Notes: generated from the letters alone by a model not told the origin. A stretch of 64,000 bases of DNA from Paenibacillus mangrovi (GCF_022898935.1 NZ_JALIRP010000015.1:33370-97369); one strand, 5' to 3'; numbered from the stretch's first letter, positions 24,170 through 33,910 are shown. A program made the numbers and translations.

Positions 24170-25303
24170 ATGCTAAATTCCTATCTATTTCCCATTTCAT
24201 ATGCCTTTTTGTTTTTCCCGTTTGCGGCGCTGCTGTTTACACTGCCGTTTCTGATCTTTCAATACCGAAAACACGGATATGTGAATAAAGTCCGGGCACT
24301 TGTGCTGTATCTGTTTCTGCTCTACTTGCTTAATGCATTTTTCTTGGTGATTCTGCCGCTGCCCACATCAAGGCATAATGCAGCTCTGGCTTCAGGTGCC
24401 TTGCAGCTTGTTCCCCTGAACTTTATTCATGATATTTTGAAAGAAACATCCGTCATCGGATCTGAGCCGTCAACTTATCTGCACCTGCTGAAAGAACGCG
24501 CTTTTCTTCAAGTCGTATTCAATATCACCCTGACCGTACCATTTGGAATGGTGCTTCGTTATTATTTTCGTACCGGCTGGGTCCGCTCGATTCTGTATTC
24601 GTTCCTGCTATCTCTCTTTTTCGAAACAACTCAGCTGACCGGTATTTACGGACTATATGATCATGCATACCGCGTGTTTGACGTGGATGACTTAATCATG
24701 AATACGCTGGGTGGTATTTGTGGGTATCTGGCTGCGGAGTGGTTGTCCGGACTGCTGCCGCGAATTGAAAAGCTGGATGAAAATATCGATCTGTCTACCA
24801 AAAGAGTCACCTATACCCGCAGAGCCATTGCGTTTATGATTGATTCGGCGATCTGGTCGATCTTGATGGCTATATGCATACTGCTGCATATTCGTGCTTC
24901 GTTCTGGGTTGCTACAGGGATTTATTTCATGCTCATTCCTTGGTTGACGAACGGGCTAACACCCGGGAAATGGCTGGTACGTATCCGTATTACCAAAATG
25001 GGTGAGCGTATTACGATAGCCGCCCTGTTCAAGCGCTATGGACTTCTGTATTGGGTATTCTTTGGACTCAACAGTCTGCTCGTCGGATCGCTTGACAACA
25101 TGCCGGATATCGGCAGGCTTTTCCTTGGTATCGTGATGTTTGTCATGAATGCTTGGTTTTTCGTTCATGTGATCATTCATATGATCAAAAAAGATTCAAT
25201 GCTCTTTTACGAAAAGATCAGTAGCACCCACCATGTGATCTTATGGCACACTTTACCGGAGGAAAAGGAAAAAGAAAAAGAAAAGGAAAAAGAGCCTGTT
25301 TAG
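24170..25303 (+). CDS. VanZ-RDD fusion membrane protein
   Basis: A 377-residue polytopic protein. Residues 1-200 form a VanZ domain (four to five helices; the conserved FFETTQLTGIYG and VDDLIMNTLGGICGY), a family that includes the teicoplanin-resistance protein VanZ. Residues 215-350 form an RDD domain (RRAIAFMIDSAIWS; NGLTPGKWLVRIRI). The C-terminus is a run of KE repeats (residues 363-375), encoded by a purine tract that merges with the terminator, so the stop codon lies in the terminator loop. The ribosome binding site is weak. Confidence 0.85.
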   Translation: MLNSYLFPISYAFLFFPFAALLFTLPFLIFQYRKHGYVNKVRALVLYLFLLYLLNAFFLVILPLPTSRHNAALASGALQLVPLNFIHDILKETSVIGSEPSTYLHLLKERAFLQVVFNITLTVPFGMVLRYYFRTGWVRSILYSFLLSLFFETTQLTGIYGLYDHAYRVFDVDDLIMNTLGGICGYLAAEWLSGLLPRIEKLDENIDLSTKRVTYTRRAIAFMIDSAIWSILMAICILLHIRASFWVATGIYFMLIPWLTNGLTPGKWLVRIRITKMGERITIAALFKRYGLLYWVFFGLNSLLVGSLDNMPDIGRLFLGIVMFVMNAWFFVHVIIHMIKKDSMLFYEKISSTHHVILWHTLPEEKEKEKEKEKEPV

Positions 25304-25313
25304 GGCTCTTTTT
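25287..25313 (+). terminator. Terminator overlapping the end of the VanZ-RDD gene
   Basis: AGAGCC (25291-25296) and GGCTCT (25304-25309), flanked by A5 and T5; the TAG stop is in the loop. Confidence 0.8.
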
Positions 25314-25328
25314 AAATTCAGACCATAT

Positions 25329-25529
25329 TTATTCATACCGAAGCGCCTCGATCGGATCCAGCTTGGCTGCTTTTCTGGCGGGAAATACGCCGAACACAAT
25401 ACCGATGAAAGCTGAAAATCCGACGGCCAGAAGCACGGAATTCAAGGAAATCGCAGTCTTGATGCTCATCATATTTCCCACGAGCTTGGAACCGCCAAAT
25501 CCGAGAAGAACACCGATGATGCCGCCGGT
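25329..25529 (-). pseudogene. C-terminal remnant of a MacB/FtsX-type ABC permease
   Basis: On the minus strand the frame directly after the serine hydrolase stop reads TGGIIGVLLGFGGSKLVG and continues to FGVFPARKAAKLDPIEALRYE, stop at 25329-25331. That is the usual C-terminal end of MacB-type permeases (last two helices plus the AxKLDPIEALRYE tail). No start codon or 5' part is present and the fragment begins within two bases of the upstream gene's stop, so the permease was truncated by a deletion or replacement whose joint is at about 25529. Confidence 0.88.
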
Positions 25530-26978
25530 TTATTCAAGCGATGCTCTTCCCCGAATAGGATCTGTGGGAGCGGACGACACATTAACCCTATGATCAATCT
25601 CTAAAGAATCCTCATCGTTATATTGAACCTCATAAGTCAAACAAAAAGGCGTTTCGATTCCCCGAATCGTAAGGAGCAGCGTATAAGGCGTTTTCCAGGT
25701 AAAGCTCCCTGCGACCTGACGTTCCTGCCGATCAAACAGCCGTGCTGGTATGGTAACCCAGTCCCCGCGTCCCAGACTAAGCTGGTGAGAACCCTCACCA
25801 CGCTCTAGTAGTAGCGATGCCCTGTCCTGCTCAAACTCAATCCTGAGACTGTCTAAATTGAGCTCATTCTTCTCTAACGTATAAATCCTTCCGCTAACGC
25901 GAGCTTCCTGCTCTGATTTCTCCTCAAACTGCGGAGGTTCCAGATGCAACTCCTGTAGACGGCTCTTTAAATTGTAAGAATATTCATCTTCTTCTACAGG
26001 CTCAGGAAGGAATGCATCAAGCAGATGATCCCACACACAATTCAGAATGGCTTGCATATCGCTTGTACCGGCAGTGATCGCGATGACAGCGTCATACTGC
26101 GGAAACACGATACAGAATTGACCAAAAGCCCCGTCCCCACGGTATACATCATGACGGCACCGCCAGAACTGGTATCCATACCCTTGTGTCCAGTCACTGT
26201 CTCCTCCATTACCATTCGATATCTGCTTGCCGGTCGCCTCATCGATCCAGCTCTCTTCAATTAGGCGCTGTCCATGCCAAACGCCTTTCTGCAAGTACAG
26301 CTGGCCGAACTTCGCGATATCTTCTGTCGTAATGCTCAGGCCAAAGCCGCCTGTATGTATACCGCGCGGACAGGTTTGCCAGGTTGGATTGCTAATGCCC
26401 AGCGGCTCGAATAAGCGTCCATGTAAAAACTCCAGCAGATTCTGTCTGGATGCCTTCTGAAGTATGGCAGACAGCATGTAGGTAGCGCCGGTATTATACA
26501 GAAAATGAGTGCCGGGTTCATGAACTACAGGCAGCTGTAGAAAAGCCTTGGCCCAATTGCCGTCTTCCGCCTTATCCAGGGCACCCATAGTATCCTTGTC
26601 GTGTCCAGTCCCCATCATGAGGAGATGCCGAATTTGCATGGCAGCAAGATTGGATGACACCACATCCGGCAAATCTTCAGGAAAATAAGAGATCACCGCA
26701 TCATCAAGCGTCAGAATGCCTTCATGCACAGCCATGCCAATTGCCGTTGACGTAAAGCTCTTACTGAGCGAGAACAGCATATGCGGAAGCTCTGGCGCGT
26801 ATGGACTCCACCATCCTTCTGCCGCAACATGCCCGTTCCGAAGAAGCATAAAGCTGTGCAGTTCAATGTTATGCGCCTTTAGTCCATCTAGAAACTCGAT
26901 CACGTTTTTCGGTGATATACCCAGTTCCTCTGGGCTTTTTCTTGGCAGAGATACATCTGTATTCAGCATTACTTTCAC
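25530..26978 (-). CDS. Serine hydrolase, class C beta-lactamase-like
   Basis: A 482-residue protein. The N-terminal 350 residues form a beta-lactamase/esterase (Pfam beta-lactamase) domain: catalytic S70-x-x-K73 in MLFSLSKSF, and Tyr-x-Asn-like YNT in FLYNTGATYM near 160. The C-terminal 130 residues are an extra beta-rich domain. There is no signal peptide, so it is probably a cytoplasmic esterase or peptidase rather than a beta-lactam-resistance enzyme. Its stop codon is followed at once by the ABC permease remnant. It is divergent from the sugar ABC operon. Confidence 0.85.
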   Translation of the reverse strand: MKVMLNTDVSLPRKSPEELGISPKNVIEFLDGLKAHNIELHSFMLLRNGHVAAEGWWSPYAPELPHMLFSLSKSFTSTAIGMAVHEGILTLDDAVISYFPEDLPDVVSSNLAAMQIRHLLMMGTGHDKDTMGALDKAEDGNWAKAFLQLPVVHEPGTHFLYNTGATYMLSAILQKASRQNLLEFLHGRLFEPLGISNPTWQTCPRGIHTGGFGLSITTEDIAKFGQLYLQKGVWHGQRLIEESWIDEATGKQISNGNGGDSDWTQGYGYQFWRCRHDVYRGDGAFGQFCIVFPQYDAVIAITAGTSDMQAILNCVWDHLLDAFLPEPVEEDEYSYNLKSRLQELHLEPPQFEEKSEQEARVSGRIYTLEKNELNLDSLRIEFEQDRASLLLERGEGSHQLSLGRGDWVTIPARLFDRQERQVAGSFTWKTPYTLLLTIRGIETPFCLTYEVQYNDEDSLEIDHRVNVSSAPTDPIRGRASLE

Positions 26979-27021
26979 TCTCCCTTTGGTTTTAAAATGG
27001 AATCGCCAAGAAATAACAGCG

Positions 27022-27050
27022 TTGACAAATAAAAAAGAGCAATGAATAAT
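27022..27050 (+). promoter_or_regulatory. Candidate promoter of the ABC importer operon
   Basis: TTGACA (27022-27027), 17 bases, AATAAT (27045-27050), 85 bases before the first gene. Confidence 0.6.
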
Positions 27051-27134
27051 AATGATTATACATAATTTAGAAAAATGTGGATAGGAGTAAAGTTGCCCTG
27101 CTGAACCAGTGAACCAGAAATGGAGGCAAAGTGA

Positions 27135-28388
27135 ATGATCAAGACCCGCAAAAGCATCTTCTGGCTGCTGATTGTTGTATTCATTCTCGGCGGCTGCTCC
27201 AGCAGTTCATCAAACCCAGAACAGAAAACGCTTACACTATGGTATTGGAATCGCGCTCTTGATGACAAGCTCATTCAGGCTGTGCAGACTCAATTTCCGG
27301 ATGTGCGCATCAATGCTCAAAAGATCGGCGGTGATTTCAAATCCAAGCTTAAGACGACATTGGCAGGAGGAGGCAGCGGTCCGGATATCGTCGCCTTTAA
27401 CGATTGGGTTACCGAGCTGTTTCCAAGCTCCGACCACTTCTACGATCTTTACGAGCTTGGCGCGAAAGATATCGAGCCAGACTACCTGGATTGGAAATGG
27501 CAGCTTGGAGTAACACCCGAAGGCAAAATGATCGCCATGCCGATTGATACGGGACCGACCGCATTGTTCTACCGCGAGGATCTGTTCAGCAAGGCCGGAC
27601 TTCCTACCGATCCTGAAGAAGTCCATAAGCAAATGGGGACCTGGGAAGATTATTTCAAAGCCGGGCAAAAGCTGCAGCAGGCCTTTGGCGGCAAAGTAAA
27701 ACTGACCGATAGCATAAGCAACATCTATTCCCAGGTCAATGCGCAGTCAGACAAGATCTACTTTGACAAAAATGATAACTTTATTGGCGAGAGCCCGGAT
27801 TCCTCGATGAAAAAAGCCTGGGATTTGGCGGTTCAAGCTTCTCAAATGGGCGTTTTGGCCAACACCAACATGTTCAGCTCGGAATGGAATGCCTCAATGA
27901 ATAACGGGAAAATCGCATCCTTCGTCAGCGCCGTATGGCACAAGCAAATCCTGATGGATGCTGCGCCTGACACGGCCGGTAAATGGCGAGTTGCCCGGGC
28001 TCCCGGCGGCGACGGAAATGTCGGCGGTTCCTTCCTCGCCATCATGAAGACTAGCAAGTACCCCAAGGAATCCTTTGAAGTGATGAAATGGCTGCTCAAT
28101 TCAGAGAATCAGGTCACAGCCTTTAAAGATATCAATCTCTTTCCTTCAGCCACCAAGGCACTCGATGCACCGGTCATGAAGGAGAAGGAAGACTTTTTCG
28201 GCGGTCAGAGCACCGGCGAGATTTTCACCGAATCGGCCCGGAACGTCAAGCCGGCGTATTTTGGAAGCAAATTCGGGAATGTGAATGGCATTGTCAGCCG
28301 TGAGCTACAATCCGTTGCGCTCGGCAAAGATCCGGATACCGCCTGGAATGACGCTCTAAAACGCGTGAAAAAAGAACTGCTCCGTTAA
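27135..28388 (+). CDS. ABC sugar transporter, substrate-binding lipoprotein
   Basis: A 417-residue extracellular solute-binding protein, family 1. A lipoprotein signal peptide ends in ILGGC (Cys about residue 22). LTLWYWNRALDDKLIQAVQ opens the mature fold; GGGSGPDIVAFND and PIDTGPTALFYRED are typical CUT1 carbohydrate-binding segments. It would deliver a sugar or oligosaccharide to the two permeases encoded next. GGAGG lies 9 bases before the ATG. Confidence 0.92.
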   Translation: MIKTRKSIFWLLIVVFILGGCSSSSSNPEQKTLTLWYWNRALDDKLIQAVQTQFPDVRINAQKIGGDFKSKLKTTLAGGGSGPDIVAFNDWVTELFPSSDHFYDLYELGAKDIEPDYLDWKWQLGVTPEGKMIAMPIDTGPTALFYREDLFSKAGLPTDPEEVHKQMGTWEDYFKAGQKLQQAFGGKVKLTDSISNIYSQVNAQSDKIYFDKNDNFIGESPDSSMKKAWDLAVQASQMGVLANTNMFSSEWNASMNNGKIASFVSAVWHKQILMDAAPDTAGKWRVARAPGGDGNVGGSFLAIMKTSKYPKESFEVMKWLLNSENQVTAFKDINLFPSATKALDAPVMKEKEDFFGGQSTGEIFTESARNVKPAYFGSKFGNVNGIVSRELQSVALGKDPDTAWNDALKRVKKELLR

Positions 28389-28434
28389 AAGATGCTATCC
28401 TTTTTCACCATATCAACTGGGGAGGTTGAAATGT

Positions 28435-29382
28435 ATGGGAGAACCGCTTCGTCAACCGCTGGAGCCGCATCGTCCGTATCCAGTGACTGCCAAACGCAAG
28501 TTATCTTCGGAAATATGGAAGCACCGCAAGGAATATTTGGCGATATCGCCCTTCTATATACTCTTTGCCGTATTCGGATTGTTTCCGATTCTATTCTCGA
28601 TGTATCTGTCTTTCCAAAAATGGGATGGCATCGGTGTCATGACCTTCAATGGCGTGAATAATTACCGGTTCATGCTGACGGATCCTGAATTTTGGAAAGC
28701 GGTTGGCAATACGCTCTTGATCTGGATCTACTCCACGATTCCGATGCTTTTCTTGGCTCTGATCGTGGCATTTCTGCTCAATGCTTCTTTTGTCAAATTC
28801 CGCACCTTTTTCCGTATCGGATATTTCCTACCAAACGTCACTTCACTTGTCGCAGTATCGATCGTATTTAGTACGATCTTTTCCAACAACTATGGACTGT
28901 TGAATTACATTCTTACGCTGTTTGGTCTCGATCCCGTAGAATGGCTGAGCCATACATGGGGCATCCAGCTTGCCGTCTCCGTCATGGTGATCTGGCGCTG
29001 GGTGGGATACAATGCGGTAATTTATCTCGCAGGGCTTCAAAGCATTCCATCCGTTCTGTACGAGGCAGCCAAAATCGACGGTGCGTCAGGCATCCAGGCC
29101 TTTTTCCGCATTACGATTCCCAATCTTCGTCCCATCATACTGTTCACTGTCATTACGTCTACCATCGGCGGCATGCAGGTTTTCACGGAACCACAGGTCC
29201 TGGTCGGTAATGACGGAGGAGCCAACGGCGGCGGGTTGACCATCGTCCTCTATTTGTACCGCGAAGCCTTTATCAACAACTATTTCGGTTACGGATCAGC
29301 TGTCGGCTGGGGGATGTTCGTTCTGATTGCCCTCTTCTCCATCCTTAACTGGAAAGTGGTTCAGGGAAAAGGAACCCAGTAG
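28435..29382 (+). CDS. ABC sugar transporter permease, MalF/UgpA type
   Basis: A 315-residue inner-membrane protein with six main helices and the EAA loop (YEAAKIDGASGIQAFFRITIPNL) that docks the ATPase. I start it at the ATG 28435 (MGEPLRQ), 9 bases after GGGGAGG; the in-frame TTG at 28426 lies inside the ribosome binding site. It is second in the binding protein-permease-permease operon. Confidence 0.92.
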   Translation: MGEPLRQPLEPHRPYPVTAKRKLSSEIWKHRKEYLAISPFYILFAVFGLFPILFSMYLSFQKWDGIGVMTFNGVNNYRFMLTDPEFWKAVGNTLLIWIYSTIPMLFLALIVAFLLNASFVKFRTFFRIGYFLPNVTSLVAVSIVFSTIFSNNYGLLNYILTLFGLDPVEWLSHTWGIQLAVSVMVIWRWVGYNAVIYLAGLQSIPSVLYEAAKIDGASGIQAFFRITIPNLRPIILFTVITSTIGGMQVFTEPQVLVGNDGGANGGGLTIVLYLYREAFINNYFGYGSAVGWGMFVLIALFSILNWKVVQGKGTQ

Positions 29383-29410
29383 CATTCAACACCTAAAGGG
29401 AGGGATTCGA

Positions 29411-30232
29411 ATGATGCGAAGCAAAAACGTTTTATTATACGCGGGACTGATCGTGGGGCTCTTGATCTCGGTGTTTCCTTTTTACTGGCTCATCGTCATG
29501 GCCACCCGCACCACGCCTGAAATCTACAGCTTTCCGCCAAAATTATGGTTTGGAACGCATTTGTTCGATAATATTGGCCGCGTTTTCGATAGCATCGATT
29601 TTTTTCGGTCTTTACTGAACACCCTGTTTGTTGCAGTGACAAGCACCATCCTGGTACTGTTCTTTGATTCTCTGGCCGGCTACACCTTCGCCAAGTTTTC
29701 ATTTCCCGGTAAAAAGTGGCTTTTCGTGGTTCTGCTCGCCACCATGATGGCACCTGCCCAGCTGTCCCTTGTTCCTTCCTTCGTCATTATGGCCAAATTC
29801 GGCTGGGTAGGCTCATTCAAGGCCCTGATTATACCAGGCATGGCGAATGCATTCGGTATATTCTGGATACGCCAGTATGCGGAAGAATCGATTCCGTCGG
29901 AGCTGCTAGATGCGGGCAAAATCGACGGCTGCGGCTTTTTCCGGCTGTACTGGAAAATATCACTGCCTATTCTAAGACCTGCTCTCTCCTTTCTCGGGGC
30001 TTTCACCTTTATTGGGGCCTGGAACGACTATCTCTGGCCGCTGATCATTCTGAGCGATGAACGGAAATTTACGCTGCAGATTGCTCTAGCTTCACTTAAT
30101 GGCATTTATTCGACCGATTATTCACTCGTTATTGCCGGCACGCTGCTGGCTGTCATCCCGCTCATTATCATGTTTCTGTTTATCAGCAAGCAGTTCATTT
30201 CGGACATCGCCGCAGGTGCAATCAAAAGCTGA
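29411..30232 (+). CDS. ABC sugar transporter permease, MalG/UgpE type
   Basis: A 273-residue inner-membrane permease (MRSKNVLLYAGL start) with six helices and the EAA loop LLDAGKIDGCGFFRLYWKISLP. The start is ATG 29411, after GGGAGGG; the reading frame upstream overlaps the previous gene. No ATPase gene follows, so the importer likely uses a shared MsmX/MsmK-type ATPase, as is usual for CUT1 systems in Bacillales. Confidence 0.92.
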   Translation: MMRSKNVLLYAGLIVGLLISVFPFYWLIVMATRTTPEIYSFPPKLWFGTHLFDNIGRVFDSIDFFRSLLNTLFVAVTSTILVLFFDSLAGYTFAKFSFPGKKWLFVVLLATMMAPAQLSLVPSFVIMAKFGWVGSFKALIIPGMANAFGIFWIRQYAEESIPSELLDAGKIDGCGFFRLYWKISLPILRPALSFLGAFTFIGAWNDYLWPLIILSDERKFTLQIALASLNGIYSTDYSLVIAGTLLAVIPLIIMFLFISKQFISDIAAGAIKS

Positions 30233-30322
30233 AGAACGCCTCATCACAAATCTGAAAAGCACTAGTGTTCGATTCGGGTTATACTAGTAGAGAAAACATA
30301 TGAAACCGGAGGACACATTGCA

Positions 30323-31558
30323 ATGAAAGATTTCAATCACATGCTGGAAAAATACGCTGAACTCGTGATCAAAGTAGGCGTAAACATTCAGCCGGGCCAA
30401 GTCCTGCTCGTTCAATCACCTTTGGAAGCTATTGATTTTACGCGTCTTGTTGTTTCGAAAGCCTATGAAGCCGGAGCCAAATTCGTACAAGTCGACTGGG
30501 ATGATGAAAAGATTACCCGGATCCGCTACGAAAAAGCTCCTGACGACTCCTTCGGCTACTATCCGAAATGGCAGGCGGACACCATGGAACAGCTCGCTGA
30601 AGGCGGCGGTGCGGTATTACATATTAAGGTGCCGGATCCGGAGCTGTTCCGCGGCATTGACTCTTCCAAAGTATCGACAGCGGTTAAAGCCGCAGCAGTA
30701 GCCCGTGAAAAATATCAATCCTATGTGCGGAACAACAAAGTCACGTGGTCGCTCATCAAAGCACCAACGAAAGCCTGGGCGGACAAGGTATTTGCCGATC
30801 TTCCTGAAGAGCAGCGGGTAGCAGCTATGTGGGAAGCCGTCTTCCAAATGAACCGGGTAACAGCGGATAATGATCCGGTTTCCGCCTGGAAGGAGCATAT
30901 TCAGACCCTGAAGCAGAAGCAGGAATTTATGAACAACAAGCGTTATAAAGCTCTGCATTACCGGGCACCAGGAACCGATCTCCATGTAGTAATGCCGGAG
31001 GGGTATCTGTGGCTAGGTGGAGGCGATTATAACGAGGAAGGGAACTATTTTGTCGCCAATATGCCGACAGAAGAAATCTACACGATGCCACACCGTATGG
31101 GTGTGAACGGTACAGTAACAAGCACCCTGCCGCTGAACCTGAATGGTCGCCTCGTCGAAGGCATCAAGCTGACTTTTAAGGACGGCAAGGTCATCGAATA
31201 CGATGCGACTTCCGGACGCGAACATTTGACTTCTCTGCTGGAGACCGATGAAGGGGCATCTTATCTCGGGGAAATGGCGCTTGTTCCTTTTGACTCGCCG
31301 ATCTCCCAAATGAAGCGGGTATTCTTCAACACAGGCATCGACGAAAATGCTTCCTGTCACTTTGCCCTTGGCAGCTCCTATCCGGTGAATATCGAAGGTG
31401 GGACCAAACTCAGCAAGGAAGAATTATTAGCCCACGGTGCCAATGTCAGTCTGACGCATGTCGACTTTATGGTCGGTTCCGAAGAACTTGAGATTGACGG
31501 CGAACTGCCAGACGGCACGATTGAGCCAGTATTCCGTAACGGCGTATGGGCTAACTAA
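30323..31558 (+). CDS. Aminopeptidase, M29 family
   Basis: A 411-residue cytoplasmic metallo-aminopeptidase (AmpS/thermophilic aminopeptidase family) that removes N-terminal residues from peptides with two metal ions. The metal ligand motifs are visible: NMPTEEIYTMPHRMGVNG, the Glu in YLGEMALVPFDSP, the His in ENASCHFALGSSYP, and the His-x-Asp in LTHVDFMVGS. GGAGG stands before the ATG. It is transcribed alone with its own terminator. Confidence 0.93.
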   Translation: MKDFNHMLEKYAELVIKVGVNIQPGQVLLVQSPLEAIDFTRLVVSKAYEAGAKFVQVDWDDEKITRIRYEKAPDDSFGYYPKWQADTMEQLAEGGGAVLHIKVPDPELFRGIDSSKVSTAVKAAAVAREKYQSYVRNNKVTWSLIKAPTKAWADKVFADLPEEQRVAAMWEAVFQMNRVTADNDPVSAWKEHIQTLKQKQEFMNNKRYKALHYRAPGTDLHVVMPEGYLWLGGGDYNEEGNYFVANMPTEEIYTMPHRMGVNGTVTSTLPLNLNGRLVEGIKLTFKDGKVIEYDATSGREHLTSLLETDEGASYLGEMALVPFDSPISQMKRVFFNTGIDENASCHFALGSSYPVNIEGGTKLSKEELLAHGANVSLTHVDFMVGSEELEIDGELPDGTIEPVFRNGVWAN

Positions 31559-31577
31559 TCTTAGCAGCTATTGAAAT

Positions 31578-31622
31578 AGGACTGTTCTCAGGCAATATGC
31601 CGGCAGAGCAGTCCTTTTTTTT
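31578..31622. terminator. Terminator between the aminopeptidase and exoA genes
   Basis: AGGACTG (31578-31584) pairs with CAGTCCT (31609-31615), with GGCA/TGCC inside, followed by a run of eight T on the plus strand. Confidence 0.85.
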
Positions 31623-31625
31623 AGA

Positions 31626-32411
31626 TTAGCTCTCAGCACCCGTCAAGCCCAGTTTAGCTTCGTCAAGCTCAAGAATGATCGGACAGTGGTCGCTGCCCAT
31701 CGTCTGCGCATCAATTCTCGCGTCAGTCAATGCAGGCACAAGTCTCTGAGAAACAAGAAAATAATCAATCCGCCATCCGATATTCCGCTCCCTTACCTTC
31801 GGCATGAAGGACCACCAGGTAAACGCATCGCTGCGTTCCGGATAGAAATGTCTGAACGAGTCTACAAACCCTGCGCCCAAAAGCTCGGTCATCTTACCGC
31901 GTTCCTCATGCGTAAAACCGGAATTGCCTACGTTGGACTTCCAGTTTTTTAGATCAATCTCCTGATGGGCGACATTAAGGTCACCACACACAATCACAGG
32001 CTTCTTCGTATCAAGCTCTGTCACGTAACGGCGGAAGCGTTCCTCCCACTCCATTCTCAGCTCCAGCCGCGACAGATCTCTTCTGGCATTCGGCGTGTAA
32101 ACATTCACGAGATAAAAGTGCTCAAACTCCAAAGTAACAAGGCGGCCTTCCGCTTCCTCATTTTGTTCCATACCGTAATATACAGAAAGAGGCTTCAATT
32201 TAGTAAAGACGGCTGTGCCGGAATAGCCTTTTTTCTGTGCGTAGTTCCAATATTGATTGTACTCCTCACCATAGTCCAGGCAGATCTGGCCTTCCTGAAG
32301 TTTCGTCTCCTGTACGCAAAAAATATCTGCATCCGTTCCCTTGAAATATTCGTTAAACCCTTTATTCACACAGGCTCTAAGCCCATTCACATTCCATGAC
32401 ACCAATTTCAT
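31626..32411 (-). CDS. exoA: Exodeoxyribonuclease III / AP endonuclease
   Basis: A 261-residue enzyme of the exonuclease III (EEP) family that cuts DNA at abasic sites in base excision repair. Motifs: MKLVSWNVNGLRA at the start, VQETKLQ with the metal-binding Glu near 36, VYTPNA near 110, CGDLNVAH near 143, RIDYFLVS near 220 and the terminal GSDHCPI with the catalytic His. AAGGAG precedes the ATG. Single gene. Confidence 0.95.
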   Translation of the reverse strand: MKLVSWNVNGLRACVNKGFNEYFKGTDADIFCVQETKLQEGQICLDYGEEYNQYWNYAQKKGYSGTAVFTKLKPLSVYYGMEQNEEAEGRLVTLEFEHFYLVNVYTPNARRDLSRLELRMEWEERFRRYVTELDTKKPVIVCGDLNVAHQEIDLKNWKSNVGNSGFTHEERGKMTELLGAGFVDSFRHFYPERSDAFTWWSFMPKVRERNIGWRIDYFLVSQRLVPALTDARIDAQTMGSDHCPIILELDEAKLGLTGAES

Positions 32412-32608
32412 CCGTATTTATCTCCTTGCGTTTTTTTAGTTCTATGAATTTCTTTTCATAGTGTATCATAAAACTATTTTCCATTTAACCGCTATGACTC
32501 CGACGAAAATTGTTGCATTTGTCTCTTCTCCCCCCCACAGCCGCCGTTCCTATGGTAAAATAGCAGAACTGCTATTTTTACTCATCTTGGAAGGGTTTGA
32601 AAAAATCA

Positions 32609-33766
32609 ATGAGATCTTCTGTAACTGTCAAAGCTTTTAATTTTCTTTTCTTTGCGCTTCTATCCATGTTCATCCCGTTCCTGCCGCTGTATTTTAGTGA
32701 ACAAGGGCTCAGCGAGACGCAAATCGGCACCATCATCGGTATCGGTGGATTTATTACGCTGATAGCACAGCCTCTATGGGGAATGATCAGCGACCGTACG
32801 CGGACTATCCGTAAAGTGCTCCTGATCCTTGTATTTTTCACTACGATTACAGGTTATTTGCTGTACAACACGAAGAGCGATGCCTTGATTATTGTGTTTG
32901 TTATGCTGACGTATTTCTTTCTTATGCCGGTCGATCCGCTTACGGAAAGCCTGAACTTCCGGGTAGCTGAGTCCGCAGGTATCAGTTATGGATCACTACG
33001 TACGTTTGGGGCCTTGGGATATGCGGTTATGTCCTTGATCGCCGGATATCTCATGACTGAATTCGGTGCCCACAGCCTGGGGTATACCTTTGCCGGACTT
33101 GGCATTGTCAGCCTGATTGTAACCTACTTTATGCCGGATGCCCCGGTATCGGGCAAGCCGGTCACCATGAAGAGCCTGAAGAACTTCCTGAGCAATAAGG
33201 AGACTCTGCTATTTCTTGCGCTCGTGTTCATCTGTTCCGTTCCGGCAAGAATGAACGACACCTTCTTGGGTCTATATATTAAAGACCTGGGAGGCAAGCC
33301 CGATCTGCTCGGTCTGGCATGGTTCCTGGCAGCTGGAAGCGAAATCCTTGTCTTCTCCTTAAGCTTCTGGTGGTTGCGAAAGAACAAAGAGCTCGCGATC
33401 ATTTCCATCGCCGGAGCGTTCTATTTTATCCGTTTCTTCATTTCTGCGTGGATTACCGATCCGAACTGGCTGGCGTATATCCAGCTTCTGCAGATCTTCA
33501 CGTTCCCGGTATTTTACACGGCTGCGATCCAGTATTTGTACAGCATCGTTCCGGTGGAATGGAGAGCGACTGGCCAAACCGTACTTGCTTTGCTATTCTT
33601 CGGCGTATCCGGTATACTGGCCTCCTTTGCCGGAGGTGCACTGTATCAGGCATTCGGAGGCAAAACAATGTATCTGACAATCTCCGTTATGTCCTTTATC
33701 GGCATGCTGTTTGGAATCGTATTGTACCGTATGTACGGACGAAAGAAATCTACTGAGGTTTCGTAA
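32609..33766 (+). CDS. MFS transporter (MFS_1-like)
   Basis: A 385-residue major facilitator protein with about 12 helices, related to the nucleoside:H+ symporter-like/YwbF group (MFS_1_like). The A-motif region reads GMISDRTRTIRK near residue 60 and PLYFSEQGLSETQIGTIIG opens the family. The substrate is unknown. The start is uncertain: ATG 32609 is 13 bases after GGAAGGG, and an in-frame TTG at 32597 is only 1-2 bases after it. Confidence 0.85.
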   Translation: MRSSVTVKAFNFLFFALLSMFIPFLPLYFSEQGLSETQIGTIIGIGGFITLIAQPLWGMISDRTRTIRKVLLILVFFTTITGYLLYNTKSDALIIVFVMLTYFFLMPVDPLTESLNFRVAESAGISYGSLRTFGALGYAVMSLIAGYLMTEFGAHSLGYTFAGLGIVSLIVTYFMPDAPVSGKPVTMKSLKNFLSNKETLLFLALVFICSVPARMNDTFLGLYIKDLGGKPDLLGLAWFLAAGSEILVFSLSFWWLRKNKELAIISIAGAFYFIRFFISAWITDPNWLAYIQLLQIFTFPVFYTAAIQYLYSIVPVEWRATGQTVLALLFFGVSGILASFAGGALYQAFGGKTMYLTISVMSFIGMLFGIVLYRMYGRKKSTEVS

Positions 33767-33820
33767 TCAAAAACACTTGGGTTATTTACTTTAATGTATT
33801 CCTACCTTTATTGTAACGGT

Positions 33821-33848
33821 TTGTCGTTTTTCAAAAAATTGATACAAT
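33821..33848 (+). promoter_or_regulatory. Candidate promoter of fabV
   Basis: TTGTCG (33821-33826), 16 bases, TACAAT (33843-33848), 63 bases before the start. I see no FapR box around it. Confidence 0.55.
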
Positions 33849-33910
33849 AGGATGTAGTAACTCTGATTGTCTCAATATGTATTCTTTTTGGAAGAGAGGA
33901 AATGTAAAAT

